From the NCBI RefSeq assembly GCF_036227325.1, contig NZ_CP109467.1:3658001-3722000 (forward strand): a stretch of DNA of 64,000 nt, written 5' to 3'. Positions 24,142 through 33,365 of the stretch are shown here, in pieces. How positions within the stretch are numbered: the first letter of the stretch is position 1; every line of letters begins with the position of its first letter. The DNA is from Streptomyces sp. NBC_01465 (lineage in GTDB: Bacteria; Actinomycetota; Actinomycetes; Streptomycetales; Streptomycetaceae). Below the pieces are notes generated by a model, which worked only from the letters and a program-made list of their open reading frames with translations, did no database searches and was not told the origin of the DNA. The position numbers were made by a program, and so were the translations under genes.

Positions 24142-24483
24142 GTGCACCCCCACCGGGGCTCCGCCCCGGACCCCGCCTGGTCTTGCGCCTAAACCGGCGC
24201 CGCTCTCGCGGAAGTGGTTGGCACGAGTGGGGGTTACTCAATGGCCGCTTGCGGTCCGTTCGGATGCGACACCGGCCAAAATCACCCGCGCATGCAAGCC
24301 CACGTCAGGCAAATCAACCCCGTCCGGCGATTGAGGACACGCGGCCGAAGGTCGCGTACGGGGGTGCAGGGGGCGAAGCCCCCGCTTACCGGGGCCCGGG
24401 GTCTGGGGCGGGAGCCCCCCACGCGGCGGAGCCGCAGAATGTCACAGCCGGGAAGGGGCGGGGTGGGGGAAGAACCCCTGCCC
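24142..24483. other. Intergenic spacer between convergent genes
   Basis: This 342-bp spacer holds several hairpins and no protein-like frame. A GGGGCTCCGCCCC stem lies just after the polymerase stop (about 24156-24168), the inverted repeat copy 3 lies at 24295-24384, and further G/C-rich dyads follow (GGGGCCCGGGG near 24395). It probably terminates transcription from both sides. Confidence 0.7.
24295..24384 (-). repeat. Dispersed intergenic repeat, copy 3 (divergent, inverted)
   Basis: On the minus strand this reads a GGGGGC-TTC-GCCCCC hairpin, then TCCTCAATCGCCGGACGGGG, then TTGATTT and GTGGGCTTG, the same order as copies 1 and 2. The region between hairpin and core is longer and diverged. 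Confidence 0.7.
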
Positions 24484-25728
24484 CTACTGGACCTTGCGCC
24501 ACTTCGCGTCGATCGCGATCGCCTTCAGCTCGGCCAGCGTCAGGGCCGGCTCCTCGCGCGTCGACGCCGACGTCTGGCTGCCCGTGTTGAACGCGGAGAT
24601 CACCACCCGGAACCCGTCAGGGCCCACCGCATCCGCAGTCCACATCGCCTGGTCAGCCACCTTCTCGCCCGACCCCTTCTGCACCCCCACCACCGTCCCG
24701 TCCGGCAGCGTCGTGACGTCGCCCCGGGGGAAGACATCGTCCATGCCGTTCTGGACGTTGATCTGGACGAGGCTCGCGCCCTTGCCGTCATCGACCACCA
24801 CGAAGCCGAAGCCCTCCTGACCGCCCTTGTCGGTCACCGCGAGCTTCCCCGGCAGCGAAGCGATCAGCGCCTTCTGGATGCCGGCCGCGCTCGGATCCGT
24901 CCTCCGCGGGGTCTCGGACTTCTCCGCGACTGGCTTCAGGTCGGCGATCACCGGCGCCCACGCCTTGGCCGTGACGAACGCCTTCAACTGGGTGGCGGTG
25001 AGCGGCGGGTTGTCCCGGCTCACCTGGGCGCCCTTCTCCGCAGGCGCGTTGTACTCGCTCATGTCGACCAGGACGCCCTTGGGCGTGACCAGAGTGGCCC
25101 GCCAGTTCTTGGTGGGCTCCCGCTTGTCCGGGTACTCGTACCCCTGGACGACCATGAACCGCGAACCGTCGGCAAGCGTCTCCGTCGCGCACCTGTCGTA
25201 CGGCACATAGGCCTTCGAGGGGCAGGTCACATACCCGTCGACGACATCGGGGGCCGTCCCCACCGCGTTGAACGAGATCCCGATCTGCGCCTTGCCGTCA
25301 CCATCGTCGAAGACGACCGACGCGCTCGGCATTCCCGACGGACGGTCCTCCTTCTCCGGAGCCGATCCCGACGCGATCTCCTGGCTCGTCTTCCCCTCCG
25401 GGAGAAGCGACTTGAAGATCCTGAGCACCTGCTCCTTGGAGACATGGCCGTCCCCCTTCGCCGCAGGCAGCGGCTTCGGCTTCGCCGGCGCCCCCACCGA
25501 GCCGGTCCCCTGCCCCCCGCCCAGGTCGAGCACCCCGCTCGCGTACGCCCCGCCGAACCCCACCAGCGCCAGCGCCACCACGCTGCCGGTCACCGTCGCC
25601 GTGCGCCGGCGGCGGACCGTGCGGCGGCCGCGGCGGAGACCGGCGTCGACCAGGGCGGAACGGTCATCCGGTCGGAAGCTCTCGCCGGTGCGGCGGAGCG
25701 ATTCGCCCAGCTGGTCCTCAAACGGCAT
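24484..25728 (-). CDS. Membrane-anchored protein paired with a SigE-family sigma factor
   Basis: Protein of 414 aa. A short Arg-rich cytoplasmic N-terminus (MPFEDQLGESLRRTGESF) resembles the sigma-partner segment found in many streptomycete anti-sigma-like proteins. One transmembrane helix follows (about 50-67: ATVTGSVVALALVGFGGAYA), then a large extracytoplasmic domain with no motif I recognise and a pair of cysteines (VTCPSKAYVPYDRCATETL). It directly follows the sigma factor gene with a 60-bp gap, so a regulatory link is likely. ATG 25728 has GGTAGG at 6 nt; an ATG at 25743 has no spacing to its site. Confidence 0.82.
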   Translation of the reverse strand: MPFEDQLGESLRRTGESFRPDDRSALVDAGLRRGRRTVRRRRTATVTGSVVALALVGFGGAYASGVLDLGGGQGTGSVGAPAKPKPLPAAKGDGHVSKEQVLRIFKSLLPEGKTSQEIASGSAPEKEDRPSGMPSASVVFDDGDGKAQIGISFNAVGTAPDVVDGYVTCPSKAYVPYDRCATETLADGSRFMVVQGYEYPDKREPTKNWRATLVTPKGVLVDMSEYNAPAEKGAQVSRDNPPLTATQLKAFVTAKAWAPVIADLKPVAEKSETPRRTDPSAAGIQKALIASLPGKLAVTDKGGQEGFGFVVVDDGKGASLVQINVQNGMDDVFPRGDVTTLPDGTVVGVQKGSGEKVADQAMWTADAVGPDGFRVVISAFNTGSQTSASTREEPALTLAELKAIAIDAKWRKVQ

Positions 25729-25788
25729 GACAAACCTACCCATTCACCTAGTGATGACGTGAAACAGTCCTGATCAGCCCTAAGGGCT

Positions 25789-26310
25789 CTAGAGCGCCGC
25801 GAACTCCGCCAGGCTTCCGCCCAGTTGCTCGCGCAGCTTCGCCAGCGCCCGCACCGCCCTGGTCCGTACGGCGGCCGAGCTCACGTTCAGTGCGTCGGCG
25901 GTCTCCTCGATGGAGCGGTCCTCCCAGTACCGCAGCACCACGACCGCCCGGTCCTTCGGCGCCAGCCGCCCCAGCGCGTCGAGCAGCGCCACCCGCAGCG
26001 CGGGGTCGTCGCCCGTCACCGCCCCTTCGGGCATCTCCCCGACCGGGCGTTCCGTGGCAGACAGCCGCCGCTGATGGGCGAGGAAGGTCCGTACGAGAAC
26101 GGTCTGGGCGTAGCCCGCGGGGTTCTCGATCCGCGTGATCCGCCCCCACAGCGTGTACATCCGGCCCAGCGTCTCCTGCACGAGGTCCTCGGCGAGGTGG
26201 GTGTCGCCGCTGGTGAGCAGACAGGCGGAGCGGTAGAGATGACCGGTCCGGCCGGCCGCGAACTCAAGGAAGTCCTCCGTACGACGGGACTGTCTCCTCA
26301 TGCTCCTCAT
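25789..26310 (-). CDS. SigE-family ECF sigma factor
   Basis: RNA polymerase sigma factor of 173 aa of the SigE/SigM-like ECF subgroup of actinomycetes. Region 2 is FAAGRTGHLYRSACLLTSGDTHLAEDLVQETLGRMYTLW. Region 4 is LGRLAPKDRAVVVLRYWEDRSIEETADALNVSSAAVRTRAVRALAKLREQL with the DNA-binding helix. It should direct transcription in response to an envelope or stress signal relayed by the downstream membrane protein. ATG 26310 has AGGA upstream. It is divergent from the S8 protease gene. Confidence 0.93.
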   Translation of the reverse strand: MRSMRRQSRRTEDFLEFAAGRTGHLYRSACLLTSGDTHLAEDLVQETLGRMYTLWGRITRIENPAGYAQTVLVRTFLAHQRRLSATERPVGEMPEGAVTGDDPALRVALLDALGRLAPKDRAVVVLRYWEDRSIEETADALNVSSAAVRTRAVRALAKLREQLGGSLAEFAAL

Positions 26311-26526
26311 GCGCTTCCTGTCCTCCCCCTGTACGACCCCTGTGCGGCCCCCGTGCGGTCCTACATCTATCTGATGCTCCGGGCCCCCGGAAATGTTTCA
26401 CCCCTCCTCGAAAAAGCCTCGCGGCGGTTATGTGCCAGGGCGGCTAACCGCCATCGATGGTCGGAGAGCAGGCGCCGGAGCGCATGGCAGATTCAGTGCA
26501 CCCCGAACCTGTCCCCGGAGGACGTT

Positions 26527-29500
26527 TTGAGACCCCTCGTGCGTACGGCACTGGCTGCCGCAGTCGTCTGCGCGGCGCTGCCGCCCGGCGTCGCCATAGC
26601 CACCGACCAGCCCGCGAACACCACCGCGACCGCGGCCCAGGAGATACCCGCCGACCTCACCGGCGCCCGCTCCGTCACCCTCGTCACCGGCGACAAGGTG
26701 ACGCTCTACCCCGGCGCGGACGGCAAGCAGCTGACCGCCGTGGAGCCGGCCGACGGCCGCGAGTCGATGCCGTTCGCGACCGTACGGGGCAAGGACGGCC
26801 ACACCTCCGTCACCCCCGCCGACGCCCAGACGCTCGTCGCCGAACAGCGCGTGGACCCGCGCCTCTTCGACATCACCGGCCTGCTGTCGATGAAGTACGG
26901 CGACGAGGACCGCTCCACCCTCCCCCTCATCGCGGAGGACGCGCCCAAGTCCAGCCCCGCGGCGGCCCGTTCGCTCCCCGCCCTCGGCTTCACCACCGGC
27001 ACGGTGAAGAAGTCCGACCTGGACACGGTCTGGTCGCAGACCCTCAAGGGCGACGGGCACCTCTGGCTCGACGGCAAGCGCAAGGCGCTCGACGACACCA
27101 GCACGAAGCAGATCGGCGCCGACAAGGCGTGGGCCAAGGGTCTGAACGGCAAGGGCGTCACGGTCGCCGTCGTCGACTCCGGCGCGGACGCCACCCACCC
27201 CGACCTCGCGGGCGCGATCGTCGCGTCGAAGGACTTCACCGGCACGGACGAGAAGGACGGCAACGGCCACGGCACGCACGTCGCCGCCACCATCGCCGGC
27301 CGCGGCACCGCGTACCCCTCGGTCGCGCCGGGCGTCTCGCTCGCCATCGCCAAGGTGCTCAACTCCGCGGGCCAGGGCACGGATTCGACCGTGCTCGCCG
27401 GCATGGAGTGGGCCGCCAAGGACGCCAAGGCGAAGATCATCAACATGTCGCTGGGCGGTACGGACACCCAGGGCACCGACCCCCTCGAAGCGGCCGTCGA
27501 CGACCTCTCGCAGTCGACCGGCGCGCTGTTCGTGATCGCGGCGGGCAACGAGGGCCGCAACGGGACCCGTACGGTCGACTCCCCCGGCAGCGCGGACGCC
27601 GCACTCACCGTCGGCGCCGTCGACTCCACGGGCGCGCTCGCGGACTTCTCCAGCCGCGGCCCGCGCATCGGCGACTACGGCGTCAAGCCGGAGATCGCGG
27701 CCCCCGGCGTCGGCATCGTCGCGGCGCGCGCGACGGGCACCTCGCTCGGCACCCCGGTCGACGACCTCTACACGAACCTGTCGGGCACCTCCATGGCGAC
27801 GCCGCACGTGGCGGGCGCGGCGGCGATCCTCGCCCAGCAGCACCCGACCTGGACGGGCCAGCAGCTCAAGGACGCCCTGACGGGCTCCGCATCGGACGAC
27901 TCGTACACGCCCTTCGAGACGGGTGCGGGCCAGCTGGACGTGGCCGCGGCCACCGATGCGACCGTGACGGCGGACCCGGCGAACACGAGCACCTGGGTCA
28001 AGTACGGCACCAAGTCGGCGACCAAAAAGGTCACTTACACCAACGGCTCCAACCGAGCCGTAACCCTCCGCCTCTCCGAGGACGCGCAGGCGATCGATCT
28101 GGACGACCACTCGGTACGCGTCCCGGCGCACGGCTCGGCGAGCGTGGAGCTGGAGATCGGCGGCCGCCACACGAAGCCCGGCACGTACAGCGGTGTCCTC
28201 ACCGCGAAGGGCGGCGGCCAGACGGTCCGTACGGTCCTCGGCGCGTACATCGAGCCCGAGGCGGGCGACGTCACCTTCAAGTTCCTCGACTTCAGCGGCG
28301 CTCCGGCCACCGGCCAGGCCTGGCCGATCGTCGACATGAAGACGGGCGAGACCGACGCGGTGATCGCCGCGGACGGCACCGCCAACGTCCACCTGCCCGC
28401 CGGTGAGTACGCGATGCCGGTGTACATGCGCCTGAAGAACCTGGACGGCAAGTCCACCGCCGTCATGGGGAACGTCCCCGTCACGGTGAAGGCGGGCACC
28501 CAGACGGTCACCGTCGACGCCCGTACGTCCTCGCTCATGACCGCCGCGCTGGACGACGACCCGAACGCCGCCATCACCCTCCAGGTCCTCGACCTGGACC
28601 GCAGGATGGGCGACATCCAGGTCAACTGGCAGACGGGCGTGAGCCCTTCGTCGGTCACCACGGTCCTCCCCGCGAAGGGCAAGGGCCTGGTCTACCGCCA
28701 CCACACCACCTTCGCGCCGACCTCCAAGTCCGTGACCAAGAACTGGCGTGCGGACACGGTCGACGTATGCGACGGCGAGTTCCCGGCCGACGCCGACCAC
28801 CACGCGAGCCTGGCCACCCTGGACCGCACCACGTCGGTCTACCGTTCCACCGCCTGGGCCGCCAGGGCGGTCGCCCTCCAGATGGCGCCCGTCTACCCGG
28901 GCGACACCGGCGTCCGCCTGACCCGCTCCACCGTGCCGCTGGCCGGCCCCTTCACGCACTACGTGGAGAACGCCGTCCCTGGCCTGGAGTGGTACCGCAT
29001 CGTCGGCATGGGCAGCTACTCCACCGGTGTGTACGGCACCTACGACCTGCGCGCCCTGCCCAACGGCCACGAGGAGGCCTTCGGCAACTCCTCCTTCGGC
29101 CCGGTCGTCGCATCAGGCGACGCGGTCCGCACCGGCGACACCGCCGCCGTCACGCTCCACAACCCCCTCGCCGACCCGACCCCGGGCCGCATCGGCGTCT
29201 CCAGCGGCACGAACACCATGACGCTGTCGCAGAACGGCACCACGCTCGCCACCTCCACGGGCGTCGACGCGTACCCCACGCTGACTGCCGAACTCCCGCG
29301 CACCAACGGCGAGTTCACGCTCTCCCTGGACCAGACGCGCGACGGCTGGGCGATGCCCACGAGCGCCCGGGTCACCACCGACTGGACGTTCAACTCCCGC
29401 CGTACGCACGGCTCCAAGCCCCAGGACCTGCCGCTGAACTCCCTCCGCATCCAGCCAGAGGCACTGAGCGGCGGCAACCGTACGGAGACCGGCGCGGCGA

Positions 29501-29754
29501 CCACGGCGGTCACGGTGCGCGCCGAGGGCGGCCCGAGGGTCCGGTCCCTGACGGCCGAGGTCAGCTTCGACGACGGCAAGACGTGGACGACGGCCCCCGT
29601 CACCCGCAACGCGGACGGCACCTGGACGGCGACGGTCACCAACGTCATGGGCGCCGCCGACCCCGCCAACTTCGCGACCCTGCGCATCACCGCGAAGGAC
29701 AAGGAGGGCGGCTCGGTCACCCAGACCGTGCACAGCGCGTACGAGATCCGCTAG
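26527..29754 (+). CDS. Secreted S8 family serine peptidase
   Basis: Subtilisin-like exoprotease of 1075 aa. A signal peptide (about 1-26, ending near GVAIA) is followed by a propeptide-like region, and then the peptidase domain with Asp217 (VAVVDSGAD), His248 (NGHGTHVA), oxyanion Asn341 (AAGNEG) and Ser422 (SGTSMATPHVAGAA). About 600 residues of beta-rich C-terminal domains follow. The start is TTG 26527 with GGAGG five bases upstream; GTG 26539 is an alternative and longer frames upstream are not protein-like. The protein is twice the size of a simple subtilisin. Divergent to the sigma factor. Confidence 0.92.
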   Translation: MRPLVRTALAAAVVCAALPPGVAIATDQPANTTATAAQEIPADLTGARSVTLVTGDKVTLYPGADGKQLTAVEPADGRESMPFATVRGKDGHTSVTPADAQTLVAEQRVDPRLFDITGLLSMKYGDEDRSTLPLIAEDAPKSSPAAARSLPALGFTTGTVKKSDLDTVWSQTLKGDGHLWLDGKRKALDDTSTKQIGADKAWAKGLNGKGVTVAVVDSGADATHPDLAGAIVASKDFTGTDEKDGNGHGTHVAATIAGRGTAYPSVAPGVSLAIAKVLNSAGQGTDSTVLAGMEWAAKDAKAKIINMSLGGTDTQGTDPLEAAVDDLSQSTGALFVIAAGNEGRNGTRTVDSPGSADAALTVGAVDSTGALADFSSRGPRIGDYGVKPEIAAPGVGIVAARATGTSLGTPVDDLYTNLSGTSMATPHVAGAAAILAQQHPTWTGQQLKDALTGSASDDSYTPFETGAGQLDVAAATDATVTADPANTSTWVKYGTKSATKKVTYTNGSNRAVTLRLSEDAQAIDLDDHSVRVPAHGSASVELEIGGRHTKPGTYSGVLTAKGGGQTVRTVLGAYIEPEAGDVTFKFLDFSGAPATGQAWPIVDMKTGETDAVIAADGTANVHLPAGEYAMPVYMRLKNLDGKSTAVMGNVPVTVKAGTQTVTVDARTSSLMTAALDDDPNAAITLQVLDLDRRMGDIQVNWQTGVSPSSVTTVLPAKGKGLVYRHHTTFAPTSKSVTKNWRADTVDVCDGEFPADADHHASLATLDRTTSVYRSTAWAARAVALQMAPVYPGDTGVRLTRSTVPLAGPFTHYVENAVPGLEWYRIVGMGSYSTGVYGTYDLRALPNGHEEAFGNSSFGPVVASGDAVRTGDTAAVTLHNPLADPTPGRIGVSSGTNTMTLSQNGTTLATSTGVDAYPTLTAELPRTNGEFTLSLDQTRDGWAMPTSARVTTDWTFNSRRTHGSKPQDLPLNSLRIQPEALSGGNRTETGAATTAVTVRAEGGPRVRSLTAEVSFDDGKTWTTAPVTRNADGTWTATVTNVMGAADPANFATLRITAKDKEGGSVTQTVHSAYEIR

Positions 29755-29774
29755 CCGGACCTCTGCCCCGCACA

Positions 29775-29802
29775 GCGCCCCGCCGGTGATCCGGCGGGGC
29801 GC
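29775..29802. terminator. Terminator after the S8 peptidase
   Basis: Perfect 12-bp stem (GCGCCCCGCCGG / CCGGCGGGGCGC) with a TGAT loop, 20 bp after the peptidase stop and 6 bp before the convergent acetyltransferase stop. It can serve both genes. Confidence 0.8.
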
Positions 29803-29808
29803 CCTGCG

Positions 29809-30309
29809 TCACTCCATCCGGAACTGCAGCGCCGGATACCGGGGCTCGTGGAAGCCCATGTCCCGGTACATCCGGGCCCCGTCGTCCGTGGCGTTCAGAT
29901 TGATGACGCGCACCTCGGTGTCCGCCTCGAACCACTCCATGAGCGCGTCCACGCAGGCCCGCGCGTACCCGCGCCTGCGCGCCTCCACATCGGTGGCCAC
30001 GTTGAACAGATGCCCGACCAGCCCGCCGGGGCTGGTGGGCCCGGGTGCGTACCGGTCGCAGATCCCGGCGGCGCAACTGACGATCCCGCGCCCGCCGGGC
30101 CCCTCCACAACAAAAGCGGCGAAACTCTTCTCGTCCGCGAGCCGTTCACCGAACCAGTCATGCGCGGCACCCCGCCACGGCGCGTCCTCCGGCCCGGGGT
30201 CCCGCCCCATGTCGTAGAACATCTGCACCCGCAGCCGTACGAGCTCGGCGGCATCCTCCACGGTCGCCCGCCGCACCAACTCCCTTGCCCCACCCGCCGA
30301 TTCATTCAT
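29809..30309 (-). CDS. GNAT family N-acetyltransferase
   Basis: Acetyltransferase of 166 aa with the GNAT fold. The acetyl-CoA loop is NVATDVEARRRGYARACVDALMEW (motif A with RRRGYA), preceded by the beta-strand GIVSCAAGI. The late segment VINLNATDDGARMYRDMGFHEP matches motif B. The substrate is unknown. ATG 30309 overlaps the upstream 2'-5' RNA ligase-like gene by 8 bp; GTG 30336 would overlap it by 35 bp. It sits last in a three-gene minus-strand run. Confidence 0.9.
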   Translation of the reverse strand: MNESAGGARELVRRATVEDAAELVRLRVQMFYDMGRDPGPEDAPWRGAAHDWFGERLADEKSFAAFVVEGPGGRGIVSCAAGICDRYAPGPTSPGGLVGHLFNVATDVEARRRGYARACVDALMEWFEADTEVRVINLNATDDGARMYRDMGFHEPRYPALQFRME

Positions 30310-30844
30310 ACGGAACATTCTGCGCCGGGAGATCACGCAGTGGGTACGCTTCCCGCTCGCACCACCGCTCCCCGTCCCAGACGATCAGCGCCACCTCACG
30401 CACCTTGCTGACGACGGGCAGCATCGGCGCGAGCTCGCGCTCCACCAGGTCGTAGGCGGCGCGCCAGGTCGCGGGCCCCTCGCTGTTGGCGACGGTGAGA
30501 TGGGGCGCGAGCCCGCCGCTCCCGAAGACACCGCGGTACGGCACGACCTCGGGCCACCGTACGCGGACGGCATCGGTGAGCCCACGTACAAGATCATCCG
30601 GCTCGGGCGCCAGATACAGCACGCCCGGCCACCGCCGGAACTCCCGGAACTCCAGCTCGAAGGCGTCCCGGTCCCCGAAGATGCCGGCCAGCTCCCGCCG
30701 CTCACCCGCACCGATCAGACTCTCGTGCAGAAACGGATAGAGCACGGTCACATGGGCGGGAAATCCGGCCCGCACGAGCGCATCGGCCTCGGGCACCCGG
30801 ATGGACAGGGCGGTGTCCCCCACGACGTCGCCCCACCCGCTCAC
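30302..30844 (-). CDS. 2'-5' RNA ligase-like 2H phosphoesterase
   Basis: Protein of 180 aa with the two HxT motifs of the 2H phosphoesterase superfamily: HVTVLYPF (about residues 29-36) and HLTVAN (about 117-122). Relatives include RNA 2'-5' ligases/cyclic phosphodiesterases of RNA repair. The start is GTG 30844, which overlaps the stop of the upstream secreted protein by four bases (GTGA), and it overlaps the acetyltransferase downstream. The true substrate, RNA or nucleotide, is not determinable. Confidence 0.85.
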   Translation of the reverse strand: MSGWGDVVGDTALSIRVPEADALVRAGFPAHVTVLYPFLHESLIGAGERRELAGIFGDRDAFELEFREFRRWPGVLYLAPEPDDLVRGLTDAVRVRWPEVVPYRGVFGSGGLAPHLTVANSEGPATWRAAYDLVERELAPMLPVVSKVREVALIVWDGERWCEREAYPLRDLPAQNVPYE

Positions 30845-33147
30845 CCGGACTTGACCACGAGGTAGGTCCAGCCGGTCCAGACGCTGCCCATGACCGCTCC
30901 CTTGGTGGGCGGCGCATAGTGGCCCCGGATCCGGTACTGACCGTTGGTGGCGAAGAGTTTGAGCGCGCGCCCGTATCCGTACCAGTGGTCGCTGTAGACC
31001 GGCACACAGCTCGTCGACGTGACCTTGTGCCAGGCGTGCGAGTAGTAGTGCTCGATGTAGACCGTTCCGCAGCCGCTGGTCGGGGTGGGGCTGACCTTGA
31101 AGTCGTAGCCCATGTTCACCTCGCTCTTGCGGAAGACGTGGTACGTCGTGGACCCGATCCGGGTGGTCCCGAGCGGCCACTGCAGCTCGGTCTTGACCGT
31201 AGGGGCAAGGACGGCCGTGCGGGACGCGGTGCGCGGGGCGTAGCGGTAGTCGCCGCCGAAGGACGCGCTGAAGACGGTGTTCCGGCTGATCTTGTACGAG
31301 CCGGAGAGGTTCCCGTGCGAGTCGACCTTGCCGCTCCTGACCAGCGTCCTGGCCTTGCCGACGGGCGTCGCATAGATCGCCACCGTACGGGAGTTGTACG
31401 TGGTCCCCAGGTGGGCCGTGACCTTGACGGTGGAACCGGAGTGGTACGAGGCCGCGTTGGTCGCCACGGTCACGGCGGGGGCGGCGCGCGAGACGTCCAC
31501 CTTCGCCGTGGCACTGGCGGGGAGGTAGGACGTACCGCCGTCGTAGCGGAACGCGTAGCTGTCGGCGCCGCCGATCTGCGGGGTGTCGTGCAGTGCGAAG
31601 GTGCCGTCGGCGGCGACGGGGACGGTTCCGAGGCTGTAGCCGGAGGGGTGGGCGGCGTCGGTCTTGACGACGTGTACGGCGCCGGTGAGGACGTGCGCGT
31701 GCGGCCAGCCGAGACTGCCCGTGACGGTGAGCGCCTTCGCGCGCGCCGAGGTGGTCGGCGCGGTGAGCTTCAGCGTGGGCGCGTAGCGCTGGATGGTGAC
31801 CGGGAAGGTCTGGTCGGAGGCGGTGTAGTGGGTGCTTCCGGAGTACTCGACGCGGTAACTGAGGGCGCCGGTGAGGGGGACGGTGTCGTCGAGGGTGTAC
31901 CAGGCAATGAAGTTGACGACGTTCGACGGGTGCAGCGTCGGGGTGACCGGCACACCGTCGGGGTGGGCGTCGTCGTAGCGCGTGATGCGCAGGGTGCCCG
32001 GGAGGACGCCGCCGTTCACGTTCTCCGGATCGGCCGAGGTCCATGGCACGAACGTGAGCGAGAGAGATTCGCCCGGCGCTGCCGTGGTCCCCTCCACCCG
32101 GTAACTCAGCCTGGCAACCGCCGGATGCGTGTCCACGTGCAGGGCCGGCGCGCCTCCGGAAGCGTCTGCGGTCACGGCATACAGACGGGTGCCGTCGGGG
32201 GCCCACCGGACGCCGTGCACAGCGATCTCGTCGTCGAAGTCGGCACCGGAGTACTGACCGCCGCCGTCGGACGGGAGGGTCGTGTATCCACGTTCGTAGT
32301 TGGAGAAACTGGAAGTCGCCAGTGTGCTGTCCGGCGCCACGGCGACGGCCCTGGCACCCAGGTTGAACCCGAAGCCACCGTTGGTCTCCAGGTCCGACAC
32401 ACGGAACCGGCCCGCGGACTGCCCCGCGCCCGATGTCAGAGCCAGATCCACGCCGTCCGCGGTGACCGCGAGGTCGGTCGGATCCGCAACGTTCAGCGCC
32501 TTTGCCGCCTGCCGGGTCAGCGCGCCGTCCACGATCTTGTACGTAACGGCGTCCGCGCCTGCCCCGTCGCCCACAACCCCGGCAAGCTCATCCGATGCAG
32601 TCGGCGTGCCGGCCAGCATCGGCGACCCGGCCCAACTCCCGGAATCCTGCCCGAGTTTGACGCCCCCGTCCGCACCGACGGACCCGATCCCACCCGCCCC
32701 CGAAGCCCCGTACCCGAACCAGAGCGCACCCCCGGCGACCGCGAGCGAATCGGGCCGGGTGCCGTCCCCGGTGGCGTACCGCGCGGTCTCCGCCAACCCG
32801 TCGGTGCTGATCGCGGAGATCGCGTCGGAGTCGGGGAGCGCCGCGTAGAGGGTGGCCCCGTCGGCGGAGAGCGCAAGCCCTGTGGCACCGGGCTCACCGC
32901 TGATGGTGGTCGGATTCGCCCCATCGAGATCGGTCACCACGAGGGAGTCGCTGCCCGCACCACCACTGATGAAGACGTGCCCGTGCAGCCCGTCCACGAC
33001 CATGTGGGAGAAGTGCGCGAGCGGCAGCGGAGTACCGGCACTGTCGCCCGACGAGGCGTACGAAGCCCCGACACCGGGCCCGGCGGCCGCGGTGAGCCCT
33101 GCGAGCACGGCGACGGCGGTCGCGAAAGAAAGGCGTCTGCGCCTCAC
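30841..33147 (-). CDS. Secreted Ig-like repeat protein with N-terminal beta-propeller-like region
   Basis: Exported protein of 768 aa. A signal peptide (VRRRRLSFATAVAVLAGLTAAAG) is followed by about 300 residues with propeller-like repeats (for example LDGANPTTISGEPGATGLALSADGATLYAAL). After that come several Ig-like domains related to SbsA/Ig3-type repeats (ITRYDDAHPDGVPVTPTL, HVVKTDAAHPSGYSLGT and the motifs around them), and a final domain with two cysteines (SGCGTVY, SCVPVYS). A cell-surface or adhesive role is plausible but not proven. GTG 33147 has GGGGGA upstream. Translationally coupled to the 2H phosphoesterase gene. Confidence 0.85.
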   Translation of the reverse strand: MRRRRLSFATAVAVLAGLTAAAGPGVGASYASSGDSAGTPLPLAHFSHMVVDGLHGHVFISGGAGSDSLVVTDLDGANPTTISGEPGATGLALSADGATLYAALPDSDAISAISTDGLAETARYATGDGTRPDSLAVAGGALWFGYGASGAGGIGSVGADGGVKLGQDSGSWAGSPMLAGTPTASDELAGVVGDGAGADAVTYKIVDGALTRQAAKALNVADPTDLAVTADGVDLALTSGAGQSAGRFRVSDLETNGGFGFNLGARAVAVAPDSTLATSSFSNYERGYTTLPSDGGGQYSGADFDDEIAVHGVRWAPDGTRLYAVTADASGGAPALHVDTHPAVARLSYRVEGTTAAPGESLSLTFVPWTSADPENVNGGVLPGTLRITRYDDAHPDGVPVTPTLHPSNVVNFIAWYTLDDTVPLTGALSYRVEYSGSTHYTASDQTFPVTIQRYAPTLKLTAPTTSARAKALTVTGSLGWPHAHVLTGAVHVVKTDAAHPSGYSLGTVPVAADGTFALHDTPQIGGADSYAFRYDGGTSYLPASATAKVDVSRAAPAVTVATNAASYHSGSTVKVTAHLGTTYNSRTVAIYATPVGKARTLVRSGKVDSHGNLSGSYKISRNTVFSASFGGDYRYAPRTASRTAVLAPTVKTELQWPLGTTRIGSTTYHVFRKSEVNMGYDFKVSPTPTSGCGTVYIEHYYSHAWHKVTSTSCVPVYSDHWYGYGRALKLFATNGQYRIRGHYAPPTKGAVMGSVWTGWTYLVVKSG

Positions 33148-33245
33148 GGAAGAGTCCCCCCTGGGATCCCGGTGCGCACAACATGCACACACGTCGCGCA
33201 CAGTAACGCTGCGAAGATCACCCGGAAAACAATGACGAGGCAAAG

Positions 33246-33281
33246 CCGAAGGCCCGGACTCTGACGAGTCCGGGCCTTCGG
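33246..33281 (-). terminator. Terminator of the tRNA-fMet gene
   Basis: Perfect 16-bp stem (33246-33261 with 33266-33281) and a 4-nt loop. On the minus strand it lies 10 nt beyond the tRNA 3' end and is followed by a CTTTG tail. It also separates the tRNA from the secreted-protein gene promoter. Confidence 0.88.
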
Positions 33282-33291
33282 TGCTACTGAG

Positions 33292-33365
33292 TAGCGGGGA
33301 CAGGATTTGAACCTGCGACCTCTGGGTTATGAGCCCAGCGAGCTACCGAGCTGCTCCACCCCGCG
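33292..33365 (-). tRNA. tRNA-fMet (initiator, anticodon CAU)
   Basis: A 74-nt tRNA starting CGCGGGGTGGAGCAG with anticodon loop CTCATAA in a stem ending GGGC/ACCC, that is, the three G-C pairs characteristic of initiators. The acceptor begins with C and faces U at position 72, so it has the unpaired 1-72 position that marks tRNA-fMet. The T-loop is TTCAAAT. CCA is not encoded: the 3' end is CUA followed by C and then unrelated sequence. The gene runs on the minus strand towards a strong hairpin terminator. The 233 bp beyond its 5' end (33366-33598) hold no feature I can support. Confidence 0.95.
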
